This document shows, piece by piece, positions 12,942-24,460 of a stretch of DNA of 64,000 bases. This stretch comes from Abelmoschus esculentus (lineage: Eukaryota > Streptophyta > Magnoliopsida > Malvales > Malvaceae). The stretch covers positions 4,533,501 to 4,597,500 of the forward strand of contig JAUCBN010000049.1 of assembly GCA_035048815.1 (NCBI GenBank), given 5' to 3'. The number at the start of each line of letters is the position of its first letter. Positions within the stretch are counted from its first letter, which is position 1. The notes under the pieces were generated by a model. It was not told the origin of the DNA, did no database searches, and saw only the letters and a list, made by a program, of their open reading frames with translations. Made by a program: the position numbers and the translations under genes.

Positions 12942-13427
12942 AGGGATCGATATTTTACTCGATATAATCGGGTTTCGAATTGATCTAGTTTAATTGGTCA
13001 TATTTTTCTAATGAAAAGAGAGATTCAGATTAAGTTAGATCGAGTTTTTATTGAGGTGGAGGTTGGATCGGGTTTATGGTATAAAATATTCAACCCAACC
13101 CGATTTAGGATTAATTATGTATTTTTTCTTAAATTTTTTAGGGGTATTTATAATAATACTTCTCTCTATATGTTTTTTATATTTAAGTCCTTAAAATTAA
13201 TTTTTTATTTATAATTTAGTTCTTAAAATTATATTTTTTTTATAATTAAGTCTCCTAAAATCATTTTTTTACAATTAAGTCCTTAAAATTGTTATTTTTC
13301 TATAAGTTGGGTCAGGTCAAATTAAGTTTAGAATATTGATTTTCAGTTTAGATCAAATTAAAAATTTTAAAAATATATTCGAGTTAGGTTCGAACGGACA
13401 AAAACCCATTCGACCCATACCCATCTC
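12942..13427. mobile_element. Probable decayed hAT-like element of the same kind
   Basis: The left boundary tagggatcgatattttac and the right boundary, minus strand, tagagatgggtatgggtcg resemble the ends of the neighbouring hAT-like elements, and the inside has 'cgggttt', 'gggtcagg' and 'caacccgat' strings. No matching 8-bp duplication is visible, so the limits are approximate. The open frame at 13011-13214 is not protein-like. Confidence 0.5.
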
Positions 13428-13429
13428 TA

Positions 13430-14039
13430 ACCCTATTCAATAAAATTGTCACCATTGATTTTTCATAAGTTATATACATTTGAGACATATTCTAACAGTT
13501 TTAAGAATACTTTTGTGAAAACCCCTCAAAAATATATAAAGTAGTTCAAATTCATGTCCTCAAACATGTCTGAGTTGTTTAATGGACAAAGTCTCTTTAC
13601 TGCCTCAGGGTGAACTCACCAGTCACCAGCTTATTTAATGGACAAGTTCTGTATTACCCGTGACGTGTGTTAAAAACAGCTCAAGTTTTACGTGAGGAGA
13701 GTTACTGAGGGGGTGGAAGTCTCAACCACTCGGCTCAGCAGAATGTTTTTGACTATTTTATGGTTGACATGAATAAAATAAATCAAAGTATAAGAAAATC
13801 AAAGCATGATAATTAGAGATGTTTATCAGGCGGGTTAGGTTTATGTCGCAGAAAAAATTTATATATCCACAGCGAAAAAGATTTTATAAATGAATTCAAT
13901 TTAGGGTTTAGGGTTAAAATTTAAAGTACATGTTTTAAGGTTAAAGTTTTGAAATTAAAGTTATAAAGTTAGAGATTTAAATTTTAATTTTTAGAGTGAA
14001 ATTAGACATGTTTGGAATGATCCAATGAGTTGCCTGATT
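13430..14039. other. Spacer without recognised genes
   Basis: 13540-13750 has more balanced base use than its surroundings and may be unique sequence or a fossil element end, but I recognise nothing. 13895-13990 has a few 'tttaggg'-like words, too degenerate to call telomeric. Confidence 0.5.
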
Positions 14040-14047
14040 GGTGATAC

Positions 14048-14537
14048 TAGAGATGGGCACGGGTAGGCTCGAATTTTCGGCCCACTCGCATTCGACCCGA
14101 AGAATCATACCTTTCACCCGATTCGACCCGAGTTTAGGGTGAAAAAATATGACCCGACCCGATCCGGTTTTTTAGCTTTAAAATCCAATCCGACCCGAAT
14201 CATTAAAAAAATTTAAATTTTATGAATTTAATTGTAAAAAAATAAAATTTTAGTGACTTAATTGTAAAAAAATAATTTTAGTGAGCTAATTGTATAAAAT
14301 ATATATAGAAATGGATCATTATTGCAAATAGCCCTAAAATATATATGAAAAAATTACATTATTAATCCCGGGTCGAGTCAGGTCAGATTTTTTCCATCCT
14401 AAACCCAAACCCGACCCGAAATCATCCTTGAAAAAAAACTGACCCGACTCGAACCCAAATTTTCTACCAAAAAATCTGACACGATCAGATTGGGTTAGGT
14501 TAGAACCCATCAGGTTTGAGTTCTGTACCCATCCCTA
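14048..14537. mobile_element. Non-autonomous hAT-like MITE, perfect 8-bp target duplication
   Basis: Flanked by the identical octamer ggtgatac at 14040-14047 and 14538-14545. The left end TAGAGATGGGCAC and the right end (minus strand) TAGGGATGGGTAC form a 13-base inverted repeat with two mismatches. The 490-base body is full of 'gacccga' and 'cgggtc' words on both sides of an A/T-rich centre and has no coding frame. This is the clearest of the hAT-like insertions in the window. Confidence 0.5.
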
Positions 14538-14545
14538 GGTGATAC

Positions 14546-15779
14546 AGTGAAAAATAACATGATCTGGACTCCCCCAGGCAGATCGGCTAAAGTTCAACGT
14601 GGACGGGACAGATCGTAAAGTACTCGAGTTCGGCTTAGTCAATGCTCGATTAAAGTTTGACTCGATTGAATTGGGTTCAAATTTTTAAAAAGTCGAGTCT
14701 TGTCAAGTTATTTAATACTCGACTCAAAAAGTCCATGAACTACTCAAAAATATAATATATTATTTTTATAATTTTTATAATTTAAAATCTAAAATTTTAA
14801 ACTTAAATCCCTAAAATATACACCATAAACATAAGTCTAAATCCTAAAATCTAAACCCTAAAATCTAAACCCTATGTTTTAAACCCAACAACCTAAACAT
14901 CTAAACCTTAAACTAACCCTTTATATCTTAAAATTAACAAGTTTAAATTTATACAATATTATTTAAACCTGACGTAAAAACATATGCACCATGTAGCAGT
15001 GTACCCCCACACTATAATAACCCCCCGAATGCACCTACTTCTTGCTGTAACAAATCACCACTCGTGGGTACACCCTACCTGTCATTCGCCTGTGCCATAC
15101 TAGATTACCAGGTTGTTTACTAATCATTGATTGGTATTGATCGATCGTTGAGTTTTTTCGATGGATCTTAGTTTGTGGATTTTCAACGTTCTAAACCAGT
15201 TAATGCAGTTTGTTTAATCAAATTTGAATATGGTAAGTTGTCTATGCATTTAATCTTATGAATTAATTAAAGTATGTGAGTAATTAATATTTATCTCATT
15301 AATTGTTATGCGAGGAATATTTAGGATTGAATATTAGAGTAAGTGGTATTTTTAGGAAGCTCGAATCAGAATTTACCAATAACGCTCGAAGTTAATATAT
15401 ATAATTGCCTTGCATGCTAGTGGTTTAAATTCGATAGATAAGAACTAAACATATTTAGAGACCAGGAATTATGAGACTAATATTTCTGCAATGCAAGGTG
15501 GTGTTAGGATATGATGAGACTTGTAAAGGCTTTATATTGTGTAAGATCGTTTGAAATATTTGTATAATTATTTGATTATTGATTGATATATAGTGATACA
15601 TTATATGTTAGTTCAAATGGTTTATCTTAAATTAACAAAAATTATATTTAAAAGATAATATCGACATATATTCAATTAAATCCCTATGAAACTAATAATT
15701 AATATGAATATTTTAATAATAAACCTTAACGACTTCCATAAAATTTAAGGATTCAATAAAGCAATATAAAATTGTAATT
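14546..15779. other. Intergenic DNA with low-complexity patches
   Basis: 14600-14760 carries 'ctcgagt/gactcga' words like another hAT-type subterminal region, but no ends were found. 14800-14930 is a run of 'aaaccctaaaatct'-like words. 15000-15120 is locally C-rich. 15230-15560 could be LTR-derived. No gene is supported. Confidence 0.5.
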
Positions 15780-16204
15780 TAAGGAAATGGTACAAACCCG
15801 TGAATCGGGTATAGATACAGACTTTGTTCGTGTCGATACGTGATTGAAGGTCATATTTGTATAGGTTAAACAACATCAATACTTGTGAAAATCTAGAATT
15901 TCTAGTAAATAATGTCACTATCAGTACGCATGTGAGTACTTGTATCCAAGGATACCGTATTGATACTCGTATTCAAGTATTGATATTAGTACCTACAAAA
16001 CCTAATTTGATTTTGATATAACAAAGAAATAAAAAGACCTTTTTACAAATAAATTTTTAAGTCATTACTCAATTGACAAGTCAAATAATTTTTCTAATTC
16101 AAAATAATAACCCATCAATATTTTTCTATGTTAATTTCTAAGTCAAAGTATTGAATTTTTTCCATGCGTTTCGATACGTCCCTTAGGACAAATAATTTTA
16201 AAGT
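15780..16204. repeat. Left flank of the copia insertion: fragment of an older 'tcgatac'-rich element
   Basis: Contains tgtcgatacgtg, tttcgatacgtccc and several 'gatac' variants. The words tattgaatttttt and catgcgtttcgatac with ccttagg at 16148-16190 recur at 20225-20262 on the other side of the copia element. That repetition suggests a host repeat unit present on both sides. Confidence 0.5.
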
Positions 16205-16470
16205 ATTGATCTATTCTTGATTTTAAAAAAATAGTTACAACAGATTGATTCTTTATATAGAACTAATTACAGTAGTTGATTTAAATTCTAACTCCTTAGT
16301 TAAGTTGGACTCTATCTATTAGGAAAATAAAATTCCTAATACAATATAAACTCCTAAGTAAAATAGAACTCCAAATTCCTAAGTAAAATAGAACTTTAAT
16401 GGCACGTATTTATCTACACTCCCCCTCAAACTGGTGAGTAGACATTGTATAGTCTCAGCTTGAATGTAAG

Positions 16471-18404
16471 CTAGTCAAAAACATTTCTTGGAAGTGCCTT
16501 ATTAAGTATATCTGCCAATTGTTCTTGTATTGAGATGTAATTCAATTTAACCACCCCACTTGTGATTTTCTTTGAGATGAAGTGTCTGTCTAGTTCCACA
16601 TGCTTGTACTGTCATGTTGTATTGGATTTTTCGCAATGCTAATTGTAGATTGATTGTCATAGCAAAGCTCGAATTCTTTATTGTAATTCAATTTTAACTC
16701 TGATAGTAGCCTCTGAATCCAAATTCCTTCACATATTCTATTTTCTAATGCTCTGAATTCTGCTTCTACACTACTTATTGAAATTATTTGTTGTTTCTTG
16801 CTTTTCCAAGTCACCAAATTTTCCCATACTCAAGCACAATAACTACTGGTAGATCTCCTAGCTGTTAGCTCACCTGCCCAGCTTGCATCTGTGAAGACCT
16901 TTACGTTTCTGCTGTTATTTTTAGTTAAAATTATCTCATGTCTTGGAGTCATCTTCAAGTATCTTAAAATCTTCATTATTGCTTCAAAGTGTTCTTCTTT
17001 AGGATTATTCATGAACTGACTGAAAACACTTATTGAAAAAACAATGTCAAGTCTTGTGAGTGATAAATAAATGAGTTTATCCACTAGTTTCTGGTATTGT
17101 TCCTTATTTTTAGGAACTCCTTGGTCATCAGTCCTAAATTTCAGGTTTGACTCCATAGGCATTTCTGCAGGCTTGCACCCTAATATTTTTATTTTTGAAA
17201 GAAGATCCAGAATTTACTTCCTCTGGTTTATTACAATTCCAGACTCTAAACTTGCTACTTTCATTTCAAGAAAGTATCTCAAATATCTCAAGTCTTTCAT
17301 TTCAAATTCAGTGGCCAAGAACCCTTTTAGCTTTCTGATTTCTAGTCATCATATGTGATGATTAAATCATCAACATAGACTATTAATAAAATATGGTCAG
17401 ATTGACATTGACAATAACCAAATTTCACAATGACTTTAGTAAATCTATCAAACCAGACTCTAGGTGATTATTTTAAACCATATAATGATTTTATTAGTTT
17501 ACAGATTTGATTCGAACTGTCACTTAGACCAGTTGGCCTATGCATGTAAAATTCCTCCTCCAAATTTCTATTTATGAATGCATTTTTCACATCAATTTGA
17601 TGAAGTGACCAATCTAGTTTTGCAACAAAAGATAGAATTCTCACACTGTTGAATTTTGATAAAGGGACAAATGTTTCTTGATAATCAATCCCATAGGACT
17701 GAGTGAATCCTCTTTCAATAAGCCTTGCTTTATACCTTTCAATGCTTCCATTTGAGTTGTATTTTACCATAAAAATCTATTTACAACTCACTGTCTTCTT
17801 CTCGGGAGGTAAATCTATCATTATCCAGGTTTTGTTTGCCTCCAAAGCTTGAATTTAATCTTTAACAATTTTCTTCCACTTAGGATCTTGTAATGCTTCA
17901 TACACTATTTTAGGAATTTGCACTTTGCCAATTTTGACAAGCCTTAAAAGAAAGCATTAATTTTCTATACGTCACATATCTCTGAATCGGGTGACTTGTA
18001 TATTTTCTGATACCTTTTCTTTGAGCAATAGGTAAGTCAGATGTATCAATGAAATTATTAACAATATCATTTAAATTTTTCATACCTTCATCCTCCAAGG
18101 ACAATTGAATTGGTTTTATTTCTTGAATAACTCTAGTTTGCGTAGTTTCTTGAGTAGGATTATTTTTCTTCTTTGTATAGACATGAAGTTCCTTTGTTTT
18201 AAGTTGATTCTCCAAAAAAACATTAGGTGCAAGAGGTAATGTTTCATTCATGGGTGTTGTGGGTTCTGAAGTTTCAAGAATAAGTTTTTCAAGAACAAGT
18301 TCTAGAATAGGAATAATAGGTTCTAGAATAGGATTGTTTTGAATTGGTTTTGGTTCATCTAGTGGTAAAGTGATAGTAGGGGACTGAAATTTATCACAGC
18401 TCAT
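16471..18404 (-). pseudogene. Copia linker, reverse transcriptase and RNase H remnant
   Basis: The piece 18404-17910 is a Pro/Glu-rich linker ending with YVTYRKL. 17770-17468 is the RT palm with RYKARLIERGFTQ, GIDYQETF and IDVKNAF (an active-site Asp). YVDDLIITYDD near 17370-17345 keeps the YVDD catalytic pair in another frame. 17162-16830 has KLIYLSLTRLDI and VFTDASWAG (RNase H Asp). 16817-16590 has SSVEAEFRALE and CYDNQSTISIAKN. After a shift the frame ends PRNVFD and a stop at 16471, just before the polypurine tract. At least four frame breaks are needed. Confidence 0.5.
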
Positions 18405-18559
18405 CCTTGAATTTTAGAATCTGAAAAATAAGACAAATATTCATGAAATGTGACTTCTATGGAAATGAAAATTTTTCTATGTATGGGGAGTAACACTTGA
18501 AGTCCTTATTGCTAGAATATCCTAGTAAGATACATTTAATTGACTTAGGTTTAATTTCC

Positions 18560-19440
18560 CCCCAAAGCTACTTATGAACATAAACAAAGATAGTTGGACC
18601 AAATATTTTAAGAGGCAAATTACAAGACAAAGGTTTAAAAGAAGGAAAGGTTTGAAGAAAAACTTCCTTAGGAGTTTTGAATCCTAGAATTCTGCTAGGC
18701 ATTTTGTTGATAAGAAACGTGGCATGTAATAAAGTCTCTCCCCCAAAAGAATAAGAAATATTAGAGGATAATAACAAGGATTGAACAACCTCTAAAAGGT
18801 GTCGATTTTTTCTCTCAGTCACTCCATTCTGTTGAGGAGTATCTAGACAAGAACTTATATGAAGAATACCTTATTCCTTAAAATATTTCCTTAAAGTATT
18901 AGCGAAAAACTCACACCCATTGTCACTCTTAAGAATCTTAATTCGACTATTGAATTGATTTTTTACCATGAAGTAGAAGGCTTTGAAGATATTTTCAGTC
19001 TCAGATTTATTTTTCATCATGAAGGTCCAAGTAATCCTAGTATGATCATCTATAAAAGAGACAAACCACTTAGTCCCAGTAACATTATTAACAGTAGAAG
19101 GAACCCAAATATCACAATGTATTAAAGAAAAAGGTGTAGAAGCCTTATAAGGGGAAGCAGGGTAGAATGATCGTTTATGTTTTTCAAGTTGGCATACATC
19201 ATAAGAAAAAGATAAAGGGTCTTTATGGATAAATAAATATGGAAACAATTTTTGGAGATAAATAAAATTTGGGTGTCCAAGTCTAAAATACCATAATAAA
19301 ACATCACTAGAACCTAAATTTGATGTATTTAAGGATAAAGAAAAAAATACTAGTTGGTTGGACTTGTCTCTTAGGAGGAAGGCCTTCAATGATTTAAAGT
19401 CCACCACACAAGCACTATCAATCGATTTCCCCGATTCCAC
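18560..19440 (-). pseudogene. Copia integrase remnant
   Basis: The longest piece (19440-18874) carries the pre-integrase block WYFRLGHPN with a CQLEKHK partner, then SLIHCDIW (first catalytic Asp), FIDDHTR and KSDNGCEF (second Asp). A second piece (18822-18568) holds TERKNRHLLEV with the catalytic Glu region and ends in FVYVHK. A stop and frame change near 18870 separate them. Order and residues are those of copia integrase, which inserts the cDNA copy into the genome. No intact protein is possible. Confidence 0.5.
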
Positions 19441-19559
19441 TTCCTAAACACACAACCAACAACATTAAATATAATGGAACACTTATAGTCTTTACACAAT
19501 TTACTTATTGATAACATATTACACTGTAGATTAAAGGAATATAAGACAGAAGAAAGAGT

Positions 19560-19990
19560 AATATTTTTATTCACACAAATTTTGCCTATCCCATCAACTG
19601 TTTTAACACTCCTTGGACACTATTGCTCTGTAAGTTGATAGAAAAAGTTCTTATCCCCTATCATATGGTCAGTAGCACCAGAATCTACTATCCATAAATA
19701 TTTAGAAGAAGTTTGTAGACAAGAAAAACTACTAATTTGAGTAAGAGAATCAGATGATGTCATCTGAGAGAGAAATTTTTGCAAATCTGCAATTTGTTGC
19801 TTACTGAAACTAATTGGACTCTTTGTTGTTACTTTATTGATTGCTGGTTCTTTTTGTTATTGTCATATCTTGTGTGGTTTCCAATCAGTTGGCTTACCAT
19901 ACAATTTGCAACAATTTCCTCTAAGGTGTCCCACCTTTCTGCAATAATTACATCATGGCTTTAATCCTCTTTGTCTGCTGGTAGATGTTT
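19560..19990 (-). pseudogene. Copia gag zinc knuckle and protease region
   Basis: On the minus strand CNYCRKVGHLRGNC (about 19945-19900) is a C-x2-C-x4-H-x4-C knuckle, followed by KLYGKPTDWKPHK, a typical copia Gag end. Further on, WIVDSGATDHMIG (19700-19660) holds the DSGA active site of the copia aspartic protease. The frame stops at a TAG after FFYQLTEQ. The N-terminal Gag half appears missing or unrecognisable, since only about 30 bases separate the knuckle region from the 5' LTR side at 20026. This would itself make the element non-autonomous. Confidence 0.5.
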
Positions 19991-20220
19991 TCATTTAGCT
20001 TAAAGATCATAACCTACTGATACTATGCATGTTTTAGAGAAAAGTTGCTTCTCTTATTATGAAAAATAATTACAGCAAATTGGTTCTTTATACATAACTA
20101 ATTACACTAGTTAATTTAAATTTCAACTCCCTAGTTAAGTTGGAGTCTATCTATTAGGAAAATAAAATTCAATAAAACTCCTAAGTAAAATAGAATTCTA
20201 ATGGAACGTATTTATCTACA

Positions 20221-21330
20221 AAAATATTGAATTTTTTCATGCATTTTGATACACCGCTTAGGTGTTTTGATACAACATGCTTATTTTCATGTATGTTCAT
20301 CAAGTTTTCTCAGGTGTTTCGATACGGTCTTGTATCATTTCGATACATTTTGAAACTATGATTTTAGATTTTGAAGCATTTTTGAAATGATATCGTTACA
20401 GGTGTTTCGGTACAACCTTTGGCTATTTTGATCCGGGTATACATTTAAAATTAAAATTATATTTAAAATTATTTTGATATACTGTGTAAGGTTTTCGATA
20501 CCATGGATTATTTTTTCAAGGCTTTTCGCGCATTTAAAATTTTCGACCGTTACTTATCAGTTATTGGAAACCAAACTTTTAAAAGTTAGTTACCCGTTTC
20601 AATACGCCTATTAAGGTGTTTCGATACAGATTTTGGCAATTTCAAATGGTATCAATATGTCGCTCTAAGCGTTTTGATACGCCCCTGTTTTAAAGACTAC
20701 ATGTTTCAATACGTGGGCTAAGCGTATCGATATGCCCTTATAAAATGCACATAACAACTCTTTCTATTTTAGCACTGTTTCTATATAGGGGTTTCGTGTA
20801 TCGATACTTCAGGTTGCTGAAGTGCATTTATAGTGGAAAGATGGTGTCTCAACAGCTATATTGATGATCCCAACCACCCAAACGGTTAGAATTCAATGAG
20901 AGGGTATAAAAACAAGTCTCAAATGCAACAGTAACAACTATTGATCATCAAAGCAAAATCCAAGCATAAATCCAACTCCAAGCATTCTATTGCTACATCT
21001 TTACACTCATCTCTTTGTGCTTCATTTGTATTCATTGTAATTGAGTTTGGGGAGTGTTCAATTATAATTGGGACAAATTATTTCTATGAGAGAAACATTA
21101 TATTGCATATTTCTTCCATTTGTAAACCTTGCACAAGTTAATCTTTGGGTAGAAAGATTGACTTGTTTGTAACGGTTGACTCCTAAGCCTATAAAAGGAG
21201 ACGAATTCATTAGTGAATTGGATGAAAATCCTTATTGGGAGTTAAGATAGTGGATGTAGAGTTTGTTCTATAAATTGTTTGTTTTCAACCCCTCTTGTAT
21301 AAATTTAATTGTTCGATCCACTCAACAATA
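20221..21330 (+). repeat. Probable old LTR (SIRE/Maximus-like copia), interrupted by the 16.2-20.2 kb copia element
   Basis: Many 'tttcgatac' words (20240-20810) are followed by a TATA-like gggtataaaaaca near 20905, and by ttgggagttaagatagtgga and gttctataaattgtttg (21235-21285). These resemble the 3' part of SIRE-type LTRs that I remember. The frame at 20941-21141 is not protein-like. Ends could not be fixed, so both class and limits are tentative. Confidence 0.5.
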
Positions 21331-22530
21331 TCCACAAAACCGAATAATCTATAATGTCAGTTAAAGATGAAAATTGATGAGGAATATTAATGAATTGGTG
21401 TATACCTTAATTAACGAGAAAACATGGATTAATGAGGATGATTAATGTACACTTTTATAATGTATTAACAAGTTAATAAATTTAATTAAGTGACTTGATA
21501 ATTGATAGAAACTAAAGAGTTATGATAATTGTGCTAATGATGAGTATTTTGTGTTAATTATATCTATTTTGTGTGTTGTATAGACATTTAGCTGGTTGAG
21601 TCACTTTTGGTTGATGCAGTCCAAATATTCAGAGAACGTGTTGCAATACCATAAGATGAGACACCAAATGTACATTCTTGAGGATGTATGACGTTAGGCC
21701 TCATTCAATGATACGCGATGAGAGATACCGAGTATGAGTGAATATTTTCGAGGTTGTGTGACATTGGGTCTCACTTCATATATTTTATGGTATGGCTTTA
21801 TGTGCTTTTGCCCGAATGATCCGATAAGATCTCGAGTATGATTGAGCATTGTCTGTCATGTTTGATTACTTGCATGATGAAAGCATGTGTTTAAGAGATT
21901 GGTGGTAGCACGACCTGTTTATTTAACTCTCTTTATTTCCCGTACTAATTTGTATGTTTGTGTTTATGATTAGTATAAAGTATAGTAAAGTAGATGTGTA
22001 TCATTGAGCTTTTAAAATTCAACGCTCGAAATTTTTATTTTCGTATGTAGGTTATTAGATTGATCAGAGGCATGTGGAGCACAATCGTTTATGATTCCAG
22101 CATGCGGTCAGAGTATAAAACTTTTATTTTGGGGGTTGTGCATTCATAGGACCTTATGTGGTTGAGTCTATAACTCTTATTTTAGAATTATATTTATCAA
22201 GTCAAATGTTCAAATATTTTAAATTAAATTAGAGATCATTTATAATGATTTGGTTATTTATTTATATTTTTAACCATTTGATTTAAATTGCTTTTATAAA
22301 AATATTTTGTTTGGGCTAATCCGAATTGAAATATTTTATAGTAACATATTATACTTAAATACCAAATATGACATCCAAATTTAATACGTTACGGTTTATT
22401 ATTTATATATATTATTTATTAACATAAATATATTATTTATATTTATATATTCATAAAATTAATATAGTTATAATATATAATAATATATATTGATATATAA
22501 TATTTGTGGTAAAAATTTTAAATAATTTTT
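21331..22530. repeat. Decayed LTR-like sequence without defined ends
   Basis: The word pattern around 21990-22080 (cattgagcttttaaaattc followed by cgtatgtaggttattagat) is like a conserved block in gypsy LTRs near the transcript end. Regularly placed 'ccgaatgatccgataag' and 'gatgagacacc' words also fit LTR material. No coding domain or terminal motif confirms it. 22380-22530 is nearly pure A/T. Confidence 0.5.
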
Positions 22531-22532
22531 AT

Positions 22533-22600
22533 GTTGGTTTATTGGTTAAGGCCTACCTTTTGTATGTAAAGGTCTTACGTTCAAATCCCTCAAAAATGTA
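22533..22600 (+). repeat. tRNA-like (SINE-type) fragment
   Basis: tggtttattggttaagg resembles a Pol III A box and ggtcttacgttcaaatccc a B box, 35 bases apart, followed by A/T-rich tail. It does not fold into an intact tRNA by eye. This is probably a short SINE relic. Confidence 0.5.
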
Positions 22601-22639
22601 TTATTTTATTATTTTTCCTATAGTAAAATGATATCATTT

Positions 22640-23260
22640 TGAGTTAATAATTCCGTTAAGAGCATTCAAATTTTGGACGTGCACAATAGGAGCGACTGCA
22701 TAGGGCTTCGGAAAAGAGGACCCCAAAATTTTGATAAATTATATTTATTGAATGATGTTAATCTCGACTTATTATAAAAATTTTAAAAATACTCTTAAGA
22801 AAGATGAGTTATAATTATTAAAACGTTAAAATTATTTCCTAAATATGATAATTGCTTATAGAATATTATCAACTATTCTTATTATTGTTGCTTTTGTAAA
22901 ACAAAGCTTTTCAAAATTAAAGTTGTTGAAGTTATACTTACGAACAACTATGTCGCAAGAAAGACTAAATGAATTTGCTTTAATGACAATCCAAAGTGAT
23001 CTTTTAGAAGAAATTGATATCGAAAGTTATGTAAATGATTTTGCTTCAAAACATGCAAAAAGAATGATATTTTTTAAATGAAAATATTTGATTTATAGAT
23101 GTTTATAAGTCATTTTTTGTTGCTCAAGAGGATAAACTAATAATATATTTTGTAATACAATATTCTTCTGGGGAAAAACTTATATCTCTTATCAATTATA
23201 AATTAAGGGTCTCATTTTAATAAATTATGCAGATCCCTAAATCTTTGAAGCATCTCTGAT
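22640..23260 (+). mobile_element. Internally deleted hAT element of the zinc-finger MYM/TTF type
   Basis: The left part has gaggaccccaaaattttg and the right part ggtctcattttaataaat then gcagatccctaaatctttga. These resemble the ends of plant hAT elements whose transposase is annotated as zinc-finger MYM-type protein 1-like. Between them only the last transposase domain remains (22845-23081). The limits are approximate and no target duplication was found. Confidence 0.5.
22845..23081 (+). pseudogene. hAT transposase C-terminal dimerisation domain fragment
   Basis: The open frame reads KQSFSKLKLLKLYLRTTMSQ, then RLNEFALMTIQSDLLEEID and NDFASKHAKR. This is the hAT C-terminal dimerisation domain, normally starting ERSFSKLK. 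Here the Glu-Arg before SFSKLK is changed to Lys-Gln. About 60 of the usual 800 or so residues are left. The first residues before KQSFS match weakly. The family assignment is firm; it is a fossil. Confidence 0.5.
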
Positions 23261-23814
23261 TAAGAGTTAACTATAAAATGATATAAATGAGTCAAAAAAT
23301 AAAATTTAATATTAAATTTAAACAATTTTAAAGTTTAATAATATTTTCAAATCAATAATAATAATAATAATTTCATGACATCTTATATAATTTATCTTTC
23401 ATAAAAAATTAAAAGAAATAGAGGTGAAGGAGTATACACCACTTAAAAAGAATTACATTATTTTTGTTGATGAGGTTGCCACTAGACACTAAGGAGAAGT
23501 CAAGATCAAGGGTCAAAGGAACAGTGTAATTGATTGTCTAATTTAGATTAAAAGAATCTATGTCTTAGAATTGTGATGTAGTTCCTTCTTTGTTTGCCTT
23601 TAGACATGACCCAGCTTAATCATTGCCATAATCATGATCTTTAATTTTGGTATTAAACAAAAATATTTATTTATGGATAAGACAATGGTATAATACCTAT
23701 TAATGTTTAATAGATTATACGATTTCAATACGTTGTTTCAGTATAAAAATAGATGATATTTATTTAAAAGATCTAAAATTAAATTATTTTTATTTTTCTT
23801 CACTGAGAAATTCT
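23261..23814. other. Spacer, nothing recognised
   Basis: 23490-23640 has more balanced composition and might be unique DNA. It has no long open frame or repeat that I can identify. Confidence 0.5.
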
Positions 23815-24460
23815 AGCCGCTTTTCATTTCTTTCATAGTGGCTCTTCATTTTATTCGATCCTTTTATCGGTGGTCGACAATCAATCTTAGTATTGATTGT
23901 CGACCACTGAATCTATTATTTTCTTTGTTTTTGTTTTTAATTTTAATAAGAATCTCTGCTTCTATAGCACATTTTTCTGTCTTTGTGACACGTTCTTCTT
24001 CTGTCTTTATGACATGTTTTTTATTTTGTTTTACGTTCTGATTCATCTGTCTTTGTGGCATGTTTCAGCATACCCTAGCGATCGTTTGTTGTTCACGTAG
24101 AGATTCAATCAACGCTAGTTTCTGATTTATGTTTTTGTATGTGGTCACTTGGAAAGTTTTATCCCACTTGTTTGATGGTTTGTTTGCCGATGAAATCATT
24201 CCTGGGTAGCGATTTTGCATGACAGTTTGGATTGCATACAACTCCTTCTTCCTTCTTTATGCGTCTCGTTTGGACAGAAACAAGAAGATTCAGGAAGCCT
24301 CTGAATTTTGTTGGTATGCTTATCTCCATAGAAATCTTTTTTTTTCATTGTTTTTGGGTTGTAAGATTTTTTTAGTTGTTTAATCCAATTATTTTATTTC
24401 TTAGATACAATATAATGATGATTTTTTTTATGGATTTAATAAAAATTCGATGACATGTAT
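23815..24460. repeat. Unclassified dispersed repeat, copy B (longer, with perfect palindrome)
   Basis: Counterpart of 5697-5985: same order of palindrome, gtgacacg/gacatg words, ataccctagcgatcg, tagagatt and tatggatttaataaaa. It includes a 250-base middle part absent from copy A. The palindrome at 23870-23907 is described separately. Short frames on both strands overlap it, none with recognisable domains. Class unknown; the 3' flank is A-rich but no poly-A tail is evident. Confidence 0.5.
23870..23907. repeat. Perfect 16-base inverted repeat with 6-base loop
   Basis: Left arm gtggtcgacaatcaat (23870-23885), loop cttagt, right arm attgattgtcgaccac (23892-23907). The arms match perfectly. In copy A of the same repeat (about 5697-5740) the hairpin is degenerate. 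Confidence 0.5.

Larger units (their letters stand above)
16205..20220 (-). mobile_element. Ty1/copia retrotransposon with short LTRs, coding broken
   Basis: The two LTRs start with the same words on the minus strand: TGTAGATAAATACGT at 20220 (5' LTR, to about 20026, 195 bases) and at 16418 (3' LTR, to about 16205). They stay alignable through ctattttacttaggag, ttttattttcctaatagat and gtaattagtt. A polypurine tract (tttgagggggag) is at 16430-16419. After the 5' LTR, tagtatcagtagg resembles, but does not fully match, the initiator-Met tRNA primer site. Gag knuckle, protease, integrase, RT and RNase H follow in copia order. Frameshifts and stops occur in each domain. The LTRs differ by many substitutions and an indel, so the insertion is not recent. 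Confidence 0.5.

Noticed and set aside
14800..14930. Telomere-like 'aaaccctaaa' words
   Set aside because: Spacing and sequence are irregular; no run of the exact TTTAGGG unit. Treated as low-complexity DNA.
22533..22600. A functional tRNA gene
   Set aside because: A- and B-box-like words are present but no cloverleaf with paired acceptor stem is visible.
23838..24100. Overlapping frames on both strands (65-67 codons)
   Set aside because: They fall in the unclassified repeat, are rich in Phe/Ser or Lys/Asn from base composition, and show no domain.
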